The notes under the pieces are model-generated. The model did not search any database, was not told where the DNA came from, and saw nothing but the letters and a program-made list of their open reading frames with translations. Position numbers and translations under genes: made by a program. A DNA stretch of 64,000 nucleotides from Prevotella sp. (lineage in GTDB: Bacteria > Bacteroidota > Bacteroidia > Bacteroidales > Bacteroidaceae): NCBI GenBank assembly GCA_017395215.1, contig JAFPVW010000023.1, forward strand, positions 1 to 64,000, in the 5' to 3' direction. This document shows, piece after piece, positions 35,604-42,920 of the stretch (position 1 is its first letter; every line of letters begins with the position of its first letter).

Positions 35604-37619
35604 TTATTTCTTGACCTTGTAGATGCGGAACGACATGGCGGGCACGTCGTCGAGCAGCAGGGTGGCCTTCTTACCGGCGTCGAGCTTCAGGCTGCCGGTC
35701 TTCGGCGTAATCTTCTCGGGCTGGTCAAGCGTGTTCTCGTCGTCCATCGAACCGTTGTGGCTCAGGGTGATGGTCTCGGCCGTGCGCTCGCCCTTCATGC
35801 CGGTAAGCTGGATGCTGACGGGCTGCGCCTGCTTCGACGTGTTGACCACCTTGACGATGACCTCGTTGGTGCTCTTCTCAAAGACTGCCGAGGCGAACAG
35901 ACCGTCCTGACCGTCCTGTCCGGCCACGGGCTTCTTGTCCATCGTCAGCGAAAGCACGTTGCTGCCCTTGTTCATGGCAAAGAGCTGCTGGACGTAGTAG
36001 CTGACCGACTTGAACGAGCGCAGGTTGTCGTACCAGATGGCATCGGGGCGCCACTGCCAGCCCTCAACGTGGGCGAAGAGCGGGGCATAGGTGGCCATGT
36101 GGACGATGTCGGCATTGCGCTCGATGCCCGTCATGTGGGCAGCCTCATAAAGCGACGTCTCGAAGTGGTTCCACTTCTTGCCGGCACCGTGGCAGGCATA
36201 CTCGCCGGCAAACACGCGAGGACCCTTGCGGTCATACGTGTCGTAGCGCAGGCCGTGGCTGAGGAACCACTTCTCGTTGCGGTAGTAGTGCTCGTCGTAG
36301 AGATCGACTTTCAGCTCCTTCATGCGGGGCTGCAGCAGGTCGAAGTCCCAGCCCTCGCTGTTCGGACCGGTGGTGCCGATGAGCTTCAGCGTGGGGTACT
36401 TGGCGCGCAGGGCGGCATTGAACTTCTTCAGGCGTTCGGTGAAGACGGGGCCGTAGCCGCCGTGTTTCTCGTCGTAGTCCCACTGCTCGTTGCCGACGCC
36501 GAGGTACTTCAGGTTGAACGGTGCGGGATGGCCCATGTCAGCGCGCACCTTACCCCACTTCGTCGTGACGTCGCCATTGGCAAACTCCACGAGGTCGATG
36601 GCATCCTGGATGTAGTCGTCGAGCTGGTCAACGGGAACGTGGACGCCGGGCTTCGTCGGGTCGGGGTTCTGGAACTGGCACGACAGTCCGCACGAGATGA
36701 CGGGGAGCGGCTCGCAGCCGAAGTCCTCGCAGAGCTGGAAGAACTCAAAGAAGCCGAGACCGTACGACTGGTAGTAGTCGGGGAAGTAGCGCTGGGTGAA
36801 GGTGTAGTGCCAGCGGTTCTCGTTGAGCGGACGGTTCTCGACGGGGCCGACCGAGTTCTTCCACTGGTAGCGGGTCTCGAGGTCGGTACCCTCGACAATG
36901 CAGCCGCCGGGGAAGCGGAACACGCCGGGCTTCATGTCGAAGAGAGCCTGTGCTAGGTCCTGGCGCATGCCGTTCTCACGGCCTTTCCACGTCTTGACGG
37001 GAAACAGGCTGACGTGCTCAACGTCGGTAGTCACCTTGGAGTCGCCCCACACGCGGAGATGGGCCTTGTCGAAGGTGCGACGGGGCTTCAGGATGGCGGT
37101 GTATTTCTTCCACTCCTTGCCGCTGACGTCCACGCCGGCATTGCCCAATTTCTGGTCGTCGTTCATCGTGGCGTTGTCGACGATGTCGACATACAGCTTG
37201 GCCTTGCCGCCGTCGGGCACGCGGGCCCAGACGGAGAAGCGGTACTCCTCGCCGCCCTTCACGCCCAGGCCGAAGAAGCCGCGGTTCTCAATCATCGTAT
37301 GCTTGTCGCTATGGCCCGACGGAGCCAAGCGCACGTAGTGGGGGTTGCGCTCGAAGGGACCGTCGTCCTTCAGCGTCACCTTGCCCGAGATGTCCCAACC
37401 GGCAAAGTGGTTGGGGAACTCGAACGAGCGGTTCATCACCAGTTCGGCATAGAGACCGCCGTCGGCAGCGTAGTTGATGTCCTCGAAGAAGATGCCATAC
37501 ATCGTCGACTGCACGGGAGCGCCGAGTTTCTTGGTGTTGACATCCATCACATGGGTCTGTGCCGAGGCACAGAGGGTCGCCGAAAGAGCTACGGCGCAGG
37601 TAAAAAGTCTTAGTTTCAT
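35604..37619 (-). CDS. alpha-L-arabinofuranosidase, GH51
   Basis: A 671-aa secreted protein (signal ends CASAQ). N-terminal part starts LGAPVQSTMYGIFFEDINYAADGGLYAELVMNRSFE-type, the usual GH51 opening, with a carbohydrate-binding-like beta domain at about residues 70-210. The barrel carries VFRFPGGCIVEG, the acid/base block KYLGVGNEQW (Glu378) and the nucleophile block VFAGEYACHG (Glu473). The C-terminal beta sandwich ends FRIYKVKK. GH51 enzymes release alpha-L-arabinofuranose from arabinan or arabinoxylan; with the GH127-type enzyme it would strip RG-I side chains. A NucA-like gene lies 30 bp upstream on the same strand, so they may be co-transcribed. Confidence 0.93.
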   Translation of the reverse strand: MKLRLFTCAVALSATLCASAQTHVMDVNTKKLGAPVQSTMYGIFFEDINYAADGGLYAELVMNRSFEFPNHFAGWDISGKVTLKDDGPFERNPHYVRLAPSGHSDKHTMIENRGFFGLGVKGGEEYRFSVWARVPDGGKAKLYVDIVDNATMNDDQKLGNAGVDVSGKEWKKYTAILKPRRTFDKAHLRVWGDSKVTTDVEHVSLFPVKTWKGRENGMRQDLAQALFDMKPGVFRFPGGCIVEGTDLETRYQWKNSVGPVENRPLNENRWHYTFTQRYFPDYYQSYGLGFFEFFQLCEDFGCEPLPVISCGLSCQFQNPDPTKPGVHVPVDQLDDYIQDAIDLVEFANGDVTTKWGKVRADMGHPAPFNLKYLGVGNEQWDYDEKHGGYGPVFTERLKKFNAALRAKYPTLKLIGTTGPNSEGWDFDLLQPRMKELKVDLYDEHYYRNEKWFLSHGLRYDTYDRKGPRVFAGEYACHGAGKKWNHFETSLYEAAHMTGIERNADIVHMATYAPLFAHVEGWQWRPDAIWYDNLRSFKSVSYYVQQLFAMNKGSNVLSLTMDKKPVAGQDGQDGLFASAVFEKSTNEVIVKVVNTSKQAQPVSIQLTGMKGERTAETITLSHNGSMDDENTLDQPEKITPKTGSLKLDAGKKATLLLDDVPAMSFRIYKVKK

Positions 37620-37649
37620 TTGTAGTATGTTTGAAATGTTAATGATTTA

Positions 37650-38564
37650 TCATAGGTTCCAGAGCCACTTGATGTTCTCGACGCTGGTGTTCTCGACATC
37701 CTCCTCAATGGCGTCGGGCAGATTGCAGAAGAAGTCGATGCCCGTTCGACGCTCCAGTTCGCGGATGTTGATGACGTAGTTGCCGAGCGGATCGTTGGAG
37801 TGGTCTACGCTCAGGTGCTCCGCCCAGAAAGCCAGGGCCTTGTAGCCGGTGCCCGACTTACGGAGCAAGGCCATGAAAAAATACTTCGGCACAATCAGCC
37901 CGTTCCTCAGCGTCGTGATGACAGGGTCTTTCACGCCGCCGTCGCCGTTGACCACATCGATGGTGCCGCCCTTGCAGACGTAGAGTGTGTCCTCAGCCTT
38001 CGAACCGGTGCTTATCCAAGAGCGCAGCTTTTCCTCCATTTTCTGCCACAGACCGGCATTGAAGGCATTATGCTGGGGCTGCATATTAGTGAGGTAGAAC
38101 GTCTGAATATTGGCAGCGCTGTTGTAGAGCCGGTCGGCCGACGGGCAGATATGGCCGTGGTCGAAGCCGCTGCCCCAGAAGGGGTCGTAGTCAAAATAGC
38201 TGCCTGCGGGCATGTCGGGGTCAAAGGGGTACTGATTGGAGTCGGAATAGTAGCGCTTGGTCTTCTGCACGCGGTTGGCGGCGTACATCTGGTAGCACGA
38301 CCACCGCTGCGACCGCTTTTCGCAGTCCCATTCCACGCTGTAGTTGATGCCGTACTCATCATTGGTGGTGTGGATGATGACGATGCTGTTGCCGCCCTTC
38401 ACCTTCGGAAACTCCAGACGCTGCAGGGCCGGTTCCCGACTGGTGTCGTTGCGGTTGGCGTTGTATTCAACGGACGATCCGCCGTCGTCGTCATCGCCGC
38501 TACAGGCTATGCCGATGGTGGCAGCAAACAGCAGGGGGAGATATAACTTGAGTAGTTGCTTCAT
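37650..38564 (-). CDS. NucA-family DNA/RNA non-specific endonuclease lipoprotein
   Basis: A 304-aa lipoprotein; MKQLLKLYLPLLFAATIGIAC with Cys21 and acidic SGDDDD spacer, so probably on the cell surface. The beta-beta-alpha-metal nuclease core is clear: GSGFDHGHICPSADR (the DRGH motif, here DHGH 135-138) and FYLTNMQPQHNAFNAGLW with Asn160 and Asn169 for Mg2+ binding. Such enzymes cut single- and double-stranded DNA and RNA. It lies downstream of, and in the same direction as, the TonB receptor/OB-fold lipoprotein genes at 39875-45461, with the RAYT gene between them on the other strand; I infer it was once the last gene of that operon. Confidence 0.9.
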   Translation of the reverse strand: MKQLLKLYLPLLFAATIGIACSGDDDDGGSSVEYNANRNDTSREPALQRLEFPKVKGGNSIVIIHTTNDEYGINYSVEWDCEKRSQRWSCYQMYAANRVQKTKRYYSDSNQYPFDPDMPAGSYFDYDPFWGSGFDHGHICPSADRLYNSAANIQTFYLTNMQPQHNAFNAGLWQKMEEKLRSWISTGSKAEDTLYVCKGGTIDVVNGDGGVKDPVITTLRNGLIVPKYFFMALLRKSGTGYKALAFWAEHLSVDHSNDPLGNYVINIRELERRTGIDFFCNLPDAIEEDVENTSVENIKWLWNL

Positions 38565-38658
38565 GTTGGAGTGTTTGTTTTAGGTTGCGAAGTTACGAAC
38601 TTTTTCCCAATTCCCCAAACTTTTCGCCTCCTTTGTTGGCTGTGTCCCATGTTTTTGG

Positions 38659-38666
38659 TATTTTTG
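38659..38666 (+). promoter_or_regulatory. -7 box for RAYT gene
   Basis: TATTTTTG, with GTTG 20 nt upstream, 18 bp before the ATG at 38685. It excludes the longer in-frame start at 38556. Confidence 0.5.
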
Positions 38667-38684
38667 CAAGCCAAAAGCAGTGTT

Positions 38685-39761
38685 ATGGACGAAAAACAAA
38701 ACGAAAACCCTTTCACAGGCGAGAAGGTGCCGTCGATGAAACGCCGCAGTTACGAGCACGACTATACGGGCCAGTGTTTCTATATGGTGACGCTGGCGGT
38801 GGAAGGACGGCAGCCTCTGTTGGGGCGCGTCGTGGGTCGCGGCGATGCCGCCGAGGGTGCGGCCGACGCGCCGCGTGTGGAATTGTCGCCGTTAGGGTTG
38901 GCGGTGTGCAAGGAGTGGACGGGTATCAGCGGCTATTACCCTCAGGTGGCGGTGATAGCGCAGCAGGTGATGCCCGACCATTTCCACGGCATACTCTACT
39001 TCCGCGAGAAGACGGCGCTGCATCTGGGGCACGTCATACGCGGGTTCAAGGCGGGCTGCAACCGGGCGTACCGCGATATTATTGCGACAGAGTCGCAACA
39101 CACGAGAGAAGGGGCGGCCCCTACCCTCGCCGCCCCTTCCTCGTGCACACCTCCCGCCGCTACCGCCGCCCCTTCCTCGTGCGCTGCGACTCCGTCGCAG
39201 CGAAAGCGCGGCCTCCTCTGGGAGAAAGGCTACAACGACCGCATCCTGCACAACTACAGCACGCTGGACAAATGGAAAGCCTACCTGCACGATAACCCGC
39301 GCCGCCTCATCGTGAAGCGCGAACACCCGGACCTGTTCCGCGTCCAGCGCAACCTGGAGTATGCCGGCATGACGTTCTCGGCTATCGGCAACCGCTTCCT
39401 GCTCGACCGTCCGCTGAAGGTGCAGGTGCAGTGCTCGCGGTCGATAACGCCGGTGGCCCTGTCGCAGAAGATTCAGGAGATGCTGGTTCTCGGTGCCCAA
39501 GGAGCGGTCTTTGTGTCGCCCTGTATCTCAAAAGGCGAACAGGCGGTGATGCGCGAAGTGTTTGCCGCAGGTTTTCCCATCGTTTACCTGCAAGAGAACG
39601 GTTTTACGGACCTCGCCAAGCCGGGCGGCAAGCGCTTCGATGCCTGTGCCCGTGGGCAGATGCTGATTCTGGCTCCATGGGAGCACCATAACGGCCGCAT
39701 TCCCATCACCCGCGACAAGTGCCTGCTGCTGAACGAAATGGCGCGGCGCATCTGCGAGTGA
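38685..39761 (+). CDS. REP-associated tyrosine transposase (RAYT, Y1_Tnp) with C-terminal SLOG/DprA-like domain
   Basis: A 358-aa protein. Residues 19-190 are an IS200-like Y1/HUH transposase domain: YTGQCFYMVTLAVEGRQPLL, the HUH motif VMPDHFHGIL (His99, His101), LGHVIRGFKAGCNRAYRD and GLLWEKGYNDRILHN. RAYTs are single-copy HUH enzymes that handle REP hairpins. Residues about 133-173 are encoded by two inverted REP elements and interrupt the domain between NRAYRDI and GLLWEKGYND. Residues about 245-358 (LGAQGAVFVSPCISKGEQAV, FPIVYLQENGFTDLAKPG, RITRDKCLLLN-type end) look like a Rossmann-type SLOG/DprA-like domain. The stop codon touches another REP pair at 39763. Start chosen after the promoter. 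Whether it is active is unknown. Confidence 0.88.
   Translation: MDEKQNENPFTGEKVPSMKRRSYEHDYTGQCFYMVTLAVEGRQPLLGRVVGRGDAAEGAADAPRVELSPLGLAVCKEWTGISGYYPQVAVIAQQVMPDHFHGILYFREKTALHLGHVIRGFKAGCNRAYRDIIATESQHTREGAAPTLAAPSSCTPPAATAAPSSCAATPSQRKRGLLWEKGYNDRILHNYSTLDKWKAYLHDNPRRLIVKREHPDLFRVQRNLEYAGMTFSAIGNRFLLDRPLKVQVQCSRSITPVALSQKIQEMLVLGAQGAVFVSPCISKGEQAVMREVFAAGFPIVYLQENGFTDLAKPGGKRFDACARGQMLILAPWEHHNGRIPITRDKCLLLNEMARRICE
39081..39201 (+). repeat. inverted pair of REP elements inside the RAYT gene
   Basis: TTGCGACAGAGTCGCAA (39082-39098) is followed by CACACGAGAGAAGGGGCGG. In the opposite direction CCGCCCCTTCCTCGTG occurs twice, ending with GCTGCGACTCCGTCGCAGC (39183-39201). The unit keeps the reading frame and adds about 40 residues rich in Ala, Pro, Ser and Thr. 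Confidence 0.85.
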
Positions 39762-39762
39762 A

Positions 39763-39869
39763 GCTGCGACGGAGTCGCAGCAAACGAGGGAAGGGGCGGC
39801 GGAAAAGCGAGGGAAGGGGCGGTTTCAGTAAACCGCCCCTTCCCTCGTGCATTGCGACTCCGTCGCAAT
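39763..39869. repeat. inverted pair of REP elements next to RAYT stop
   Basis: GCTGCGACGGAGTCGCAGC (39763-39781), then AAACGAGGGAAGGGGCGG twice, an inverted AACCGCCCCTTCCCTCGTG, and the inverted head TTGCGACTCCGTCGCAA (39852-39868). The whole block folds into one long stem and fills the gap between the convergent RAYT and OB-fold lipoprotein genes, so it may also terminate transcription. Confidence 0.88.
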
Positions 39870-39874
39870 TAGTA

Positions 39875-41986
39875 TTATTCAGCGTAAGTAATGGTCAGTG
39901 TCTTGATGCGAAGCTGCGTCCCACCCTTGGCCTCGGAATGGTCGTTCACAATCTTGACAGTTGAGGCACTCAAGTTGCTGAATGACACCTTTGTATCGCT
40001 CTCCTTCTTAATACTCACCTTGCTACCGCCATCTGCGTATGCCATATCATTGCCATTATATTTGGTAGACCCTGAAGGATCTGTAGTTTCAATCTCAATC
40101 TTCACAATCTTCTTGCTGGCGGTAATAGTTACTGTGTTCTTGGCATAGATGCGTACTGAAGCATAGCTGCCACCATAATAGGCCGGAGCTGTGGAACCTT
40201 CGCCCTTGTCGAAGACAATCTTTGTGCCGTCAGAGAGCGTCTTCTGGGTGGCAGCACCCTTATCCTCGAAACCAAAGTCGGCAGCGGCAATGCTGATGGA
40301 AGCACCACTGACTTCGCCACCACCTCCGGGCGTATCGCCGCCACCAGGCGTGTCGCCACCCTCGATGCTGACGAAGTAGGCGTTCGTCACCTCAATCTTG
40401 TCATTGTAGGAGCCGCGGGTACCGATGATGGTCAGCGTGCAGCCGTTCTTGATGCCCTTGGCAGCCACCAAGTCCTGGAACTTCTTCTTCTCGCCTCCCT
40501 TCTCGGAGAGCAGGCCGTAGACGTAGACTGAACCCGTAGCGTCTTCAAGGTCGAAGTTGCCGTATTGGTCGCCGTCCTTCAGGTTCTTCACCGTACCAGT
40601 CAGCTGATACCAGACGTCGTTGCTCTCGGCGGCAGCATTGAAGTCGGCCACCGTGACGGTCTTGACTTCGCCGCCAGGCTGCGGAGTCGGCGTGCCGCCG
40701 CTGCTCTCCGTCTTACCGTTGAGCGAGTAGAGGTATGCCTTGCCCTGCACGGTTTCAGGGGTATTGCCCTTGTAGTTGGTGACCTTACCACAGACGATGA
40801 CCTCGTCGCCCTCCTTCAGCAGGTCGCCAGCGGTATACTTCTGATTGCCGAGATAGAGGGCACGATAGACGGTGAACTCGTTGCCAGCCTTGCCGTCGTC
40901 AGAGATGTTGAACGTGGCGTTTCCAAACTGAGTGCCGAACTGATCGGTGATTGACGACACCTTACCTTTAATATATACGTCCTTGTCAGACTCCTTGTCG
41001 CCGACCGTCTTGGCGTAGTTCACAGCGGCTACAGCGTTGAAGGGGTTGCTGAGCGAGCCGTCACCCTTGGCTTCGCCCTGAGGCGTGTCGCCACCACCGC
41101 CTTCGCTCTTGCCGTTGAGCGAGTAGAGGTAAGCCTTGCCTTGCACGGTCTCGGGCGTGTTACCCTTGTAGTTGGTGACCTTACCACAGACGATGACCTC
41201 GTCGCCCTCCTTCAGCAGGTCGCCTGAGGTGTACTTCTTGTTGCCGAGATAGAGGGCACGATAGACGGTGAACTCATTGCTCGGCGTGCCGTCCTCAGAA
41301 ATGTTGAACGTGGCGTTTCCGAACTGGGTGCTATACTGGTCGGAGATTGACGACACCTTACCTTTGATATATACGTCCTTGTCAGACTCCTTGTCGCCCA
41401 CCTCCTTGGCGTAGGCTACGGCTCCTGCCGGGTTGAACGGGTCTTCGAGCGTTCCGCTGCCCTTGGCCTCGGCAGGCGTGTCGCTGCCGCCACCACCTTC
41501 GTCCACGCCGTTGAGCGAGTAGAGGAAGGCCGAGCCTTGCACGGTCTCGGGAGTGTTGCCGCGGTAGTTGACGACATTACCATAGATGATGACTTCGTCG
41601 CCGACCTTGATTTGCGTCTTGCCGCTGCTGTATTTCTTGTTGCCCAAGTACAGGCCACGCCAGAAGATGAACTTGTTGCCGCCATCCTTCGAGTCGGAAA
41701 TCTCGAACGTGGCGTTGCCGAAGTTCGTGGAATACTCCTCAGTGACGGCGGTGATGAAGCCCTTGATGTAGACGGCCTTGTCGGAGTTGGCCTGTCCGAA
41801 CGACTTGGCGTAGTTGATGGCGTCGGCAACGGTATAGGGCTTTTCCAGCGTGCCCTCGCCTTCGTACGTGACTACGGGTTTCTGGCCTGGAACGGGTGTG
41901 GGGTACGGTTCGGGAACGTCCTCACAAGCGGTGAATGTCATGGCTGCGATGGCCAGGGCCATGACGCTGTACAGTATTTTCTTCAT
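39875..41986 (-). CDS. lipoprotein with three to four tandem OB-fold-like repeats
   Basis: A 703-aa lipoprotein (MALAIAAMTFTAC, Cys21, then EDVPEPYPTPVPGQ spacer). Three tandem units of about 132 aa follow: each has G(E)GTLE-PYTVADAINYAK, DKDVYIKGKVSSI, FGNATFNISEDG, YRALYLGNKKYTSGD, VGDEVI(I/V)CGKVTNYKGN and TPETVQGKAYLYSLNG. Units 2 and 3 are almost identical also in DNA. A diverged fourth unit (about residues 440-545) starts KTVTVADFNAAAESNDVWYQ and has a similar OB-like pattern. A C-terminal beta domain (SISIAAADFGFEDKGAA) completes the protein. These look like bacterial OB folds (DUF6359-type), which can bind nucleic acids or glycans. It is downstream of DUF5689 and a TonB-dependent receptor in one operon, so a surface nucleic-acid-binding role is plausible but inferred. 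Confidence 0.8.
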   Translation of the reverse strand: MKKILYSVMALAIAAMTFTACEDVPEPYPTPVPGQKPVVTYEGEGTLEKPYTVADAINYAKSFGQANSDKAVYIKGFITAVTEEYSTNFGNATFEISDSKDGGNKFIFWRGLYLGNKKYSSGKTQIKVGDEVIIYGNVVNYRGNTPETVQGSAFLYSLNGVDEGGGGSDTPAEAKGSGTLEDPFNPAGAVAYAKEVGDKESDKDVYIKGKVSSISDQYSTQFGNATFNISEDGTPSNEFTVYRALYLGNKKYTSGDLLKEGDEVIVCGKVTNYKGNTPETVQGKAYLYSLNGKSEGGGGDTPQGEAKGDGSLSNPFNAVAAVNYAKTVGDKESDKDVYIKGKVSSITDQFGTQFGNATFNISDDGKAGNEFTVYRALYLGNQKYTAGDLLKEGDEVIVCGKVTNYKGNTPETVQGKAYLYSLNGKTESSGGTPTPQPGGEVKTVTVADFNAAAESNDVWYQLTGTVKNLKDGDQYGNFDLEDATGSVYVYGLLSEKGGEKKKFQDLVAAKGIKNGCTLTIIGTRGSYNDKIEVTNAYFVSIEGGDTPGGGDTPGGGGEVSGASISIAAADFGFEDKGAATQKTLSDGTKIVFDKGEGSTAPAYYGGSYASVRIYAKNTVTITASKKIVKIEIETTDPSGSTKYNGNDMAYADGGSKVSIKKESDTKVSFSNLSASTVKIVNDHSEAKGGTQLRIKTLTITYAE
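40712..41840 (-). repeat. tandem intragenic repeat, period about 396 bp
   Basis: Three units encoding the OB-like domains, with matching points at about 40715, 41112 and 41509. The first two by coordinate are nearly identical over most of their length; the third is more diverged. This indicates a recent duplication within the gene. Confidence 0.8.
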
Positions 41987-42028
41987 AGTTGTATGTTTTT
42001 TGCTCTGTTCTAATTACTCAATTCTCAA

Positions 42029-42904
42029 TTATTTGGCAGGAACGATGTCGCTCTCCTTGCGGATGAGAACCTGCCACGTGTCACGATAGCGGGTGGCAAT
42101 GCCCGTGATGTCGACGGTAAGGGGCTTCTTGTTCACCTCGTCGTAGGGCAGCGTGTTGGCTGCGAACTTGGCGTAGGTGCTGGTGCGGATGACCACCTTC
42201 GACTCTGGGAACTGCGACAGCTTGCGGTTGACGCAGCCGCCGAGGATGGTGACGCTGCTGTCGCCGGGAGCATAGGTGTTGGTGCCGTTGGCATCAGCGA
42301 AGGTGACGTTCTTGATGGTCACCAACTTTGCACAGTTCTCGTCCATGTTCATGTTCACGTCGAACTCAATGGGCTGCACGGGCTGGATAGCGCTGGCGGT
42401 GAACTTGAAGTGCTTCTGGAACACGTCCTTGTTCATGCGCCCGATGCTGCTGCCGTTGTAAGGCGCGCCGATTTCTGGCTGCCGTGAGTAGCCGCCGACG
42501 TAGAGCCCCTTCAGGTCGACGATGATTTCCTGACCTTCAACCAAGTAGCCGCTGATGCCGCTCTCGTTGACGGCGACGATGATGGCGCCCGTCTCGTCCT
42601 GCATCATAAACTGCTTGTAGATGTTGCCACGTATGTCGTTGGCCGTCACGCGTCCCTTGATTTTCAGGTCCTTGTCAACCAGCGCGTTCTGGTCGGTGGT
42701 AGCAAAGACGTTGGGATACATCTGCTTCAGTTGGGCAATGGTGACAATGTTGCTGTCGTCGATGCTGCTGTTGCCGTAGAGGCTGGCGCCGTTGGGGGTA
42801 TAGACATCCCACTCGGTGTCCTGACAGGCCGCGAACAAAAGTGAAAAAGTAAAAAGGTAAAAAGGTAAAAGTGCCTTCTGCCTAATGCTTATCATTGTTT
42901 TCAT
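42029..42904 (-). CDS. DUF5689-type OB-fold lipoprotein
   Basis: A 291-aa lipoprotein with lipobox SLLFAAC and CQDTEWDVY start. The body (VTIAQLKQMYPN, LKIKGRVTANDIRGNIYKQF, MMQDETGAIIVAVN, GQEIIVDLKGLYVGGY, KLVTIKNVTFADANG) matches DUF5689, a Bacteroidota domain built around an OB-like fold and typically encoded next to TonB-dependent receptors and nucleases. The signal peptide (LPFYLFTFSLLF) is encoded by a short AAAAGGT-type tandem repeat. Sixteen bp after the TonB-dependent receptor, 42 bp before the multi-OB lipoprotein: one operon. Probably a surface partner of the receptor. Confidence 0.8.
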   Translation of the reverse strand: MKTMISIRQKALLPFYLFTFSLLFAACQDTEWDVYTPNGASLYGNSSIDDSNIVTIAQLKQMYPNVFATTDQNALVDKDLKIKGRVTANDIRGNIYKQFMMQDETGAIIVAVNESGISGYLVEGQEIIVDLKGLYVGGYSRQPEIGAPYNGSSIGRMNKDVFQKHFKFTASAIQPVQPIEFDVNMNMDENCAKLVTIKNVTFADANGTNTYAPGDSSVTILGGCVNRKLSQFPESKVVIRTSTYAKFAANTLPYDEVNKKPLTVDITGIATRYRDTWQVLIRKESDIVPAK

Positions 42905-42920
42905 AATGCTCCTCCTTTCT

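Noticed and set aside
38305..38325. Possible further REP head (GCTGCGACCGCTTTTCGCAG) in the nuclease gene
   Set aside because: Arms are imperfect, flanks do not match, and the encoded residues look like normal nuclease sequence.
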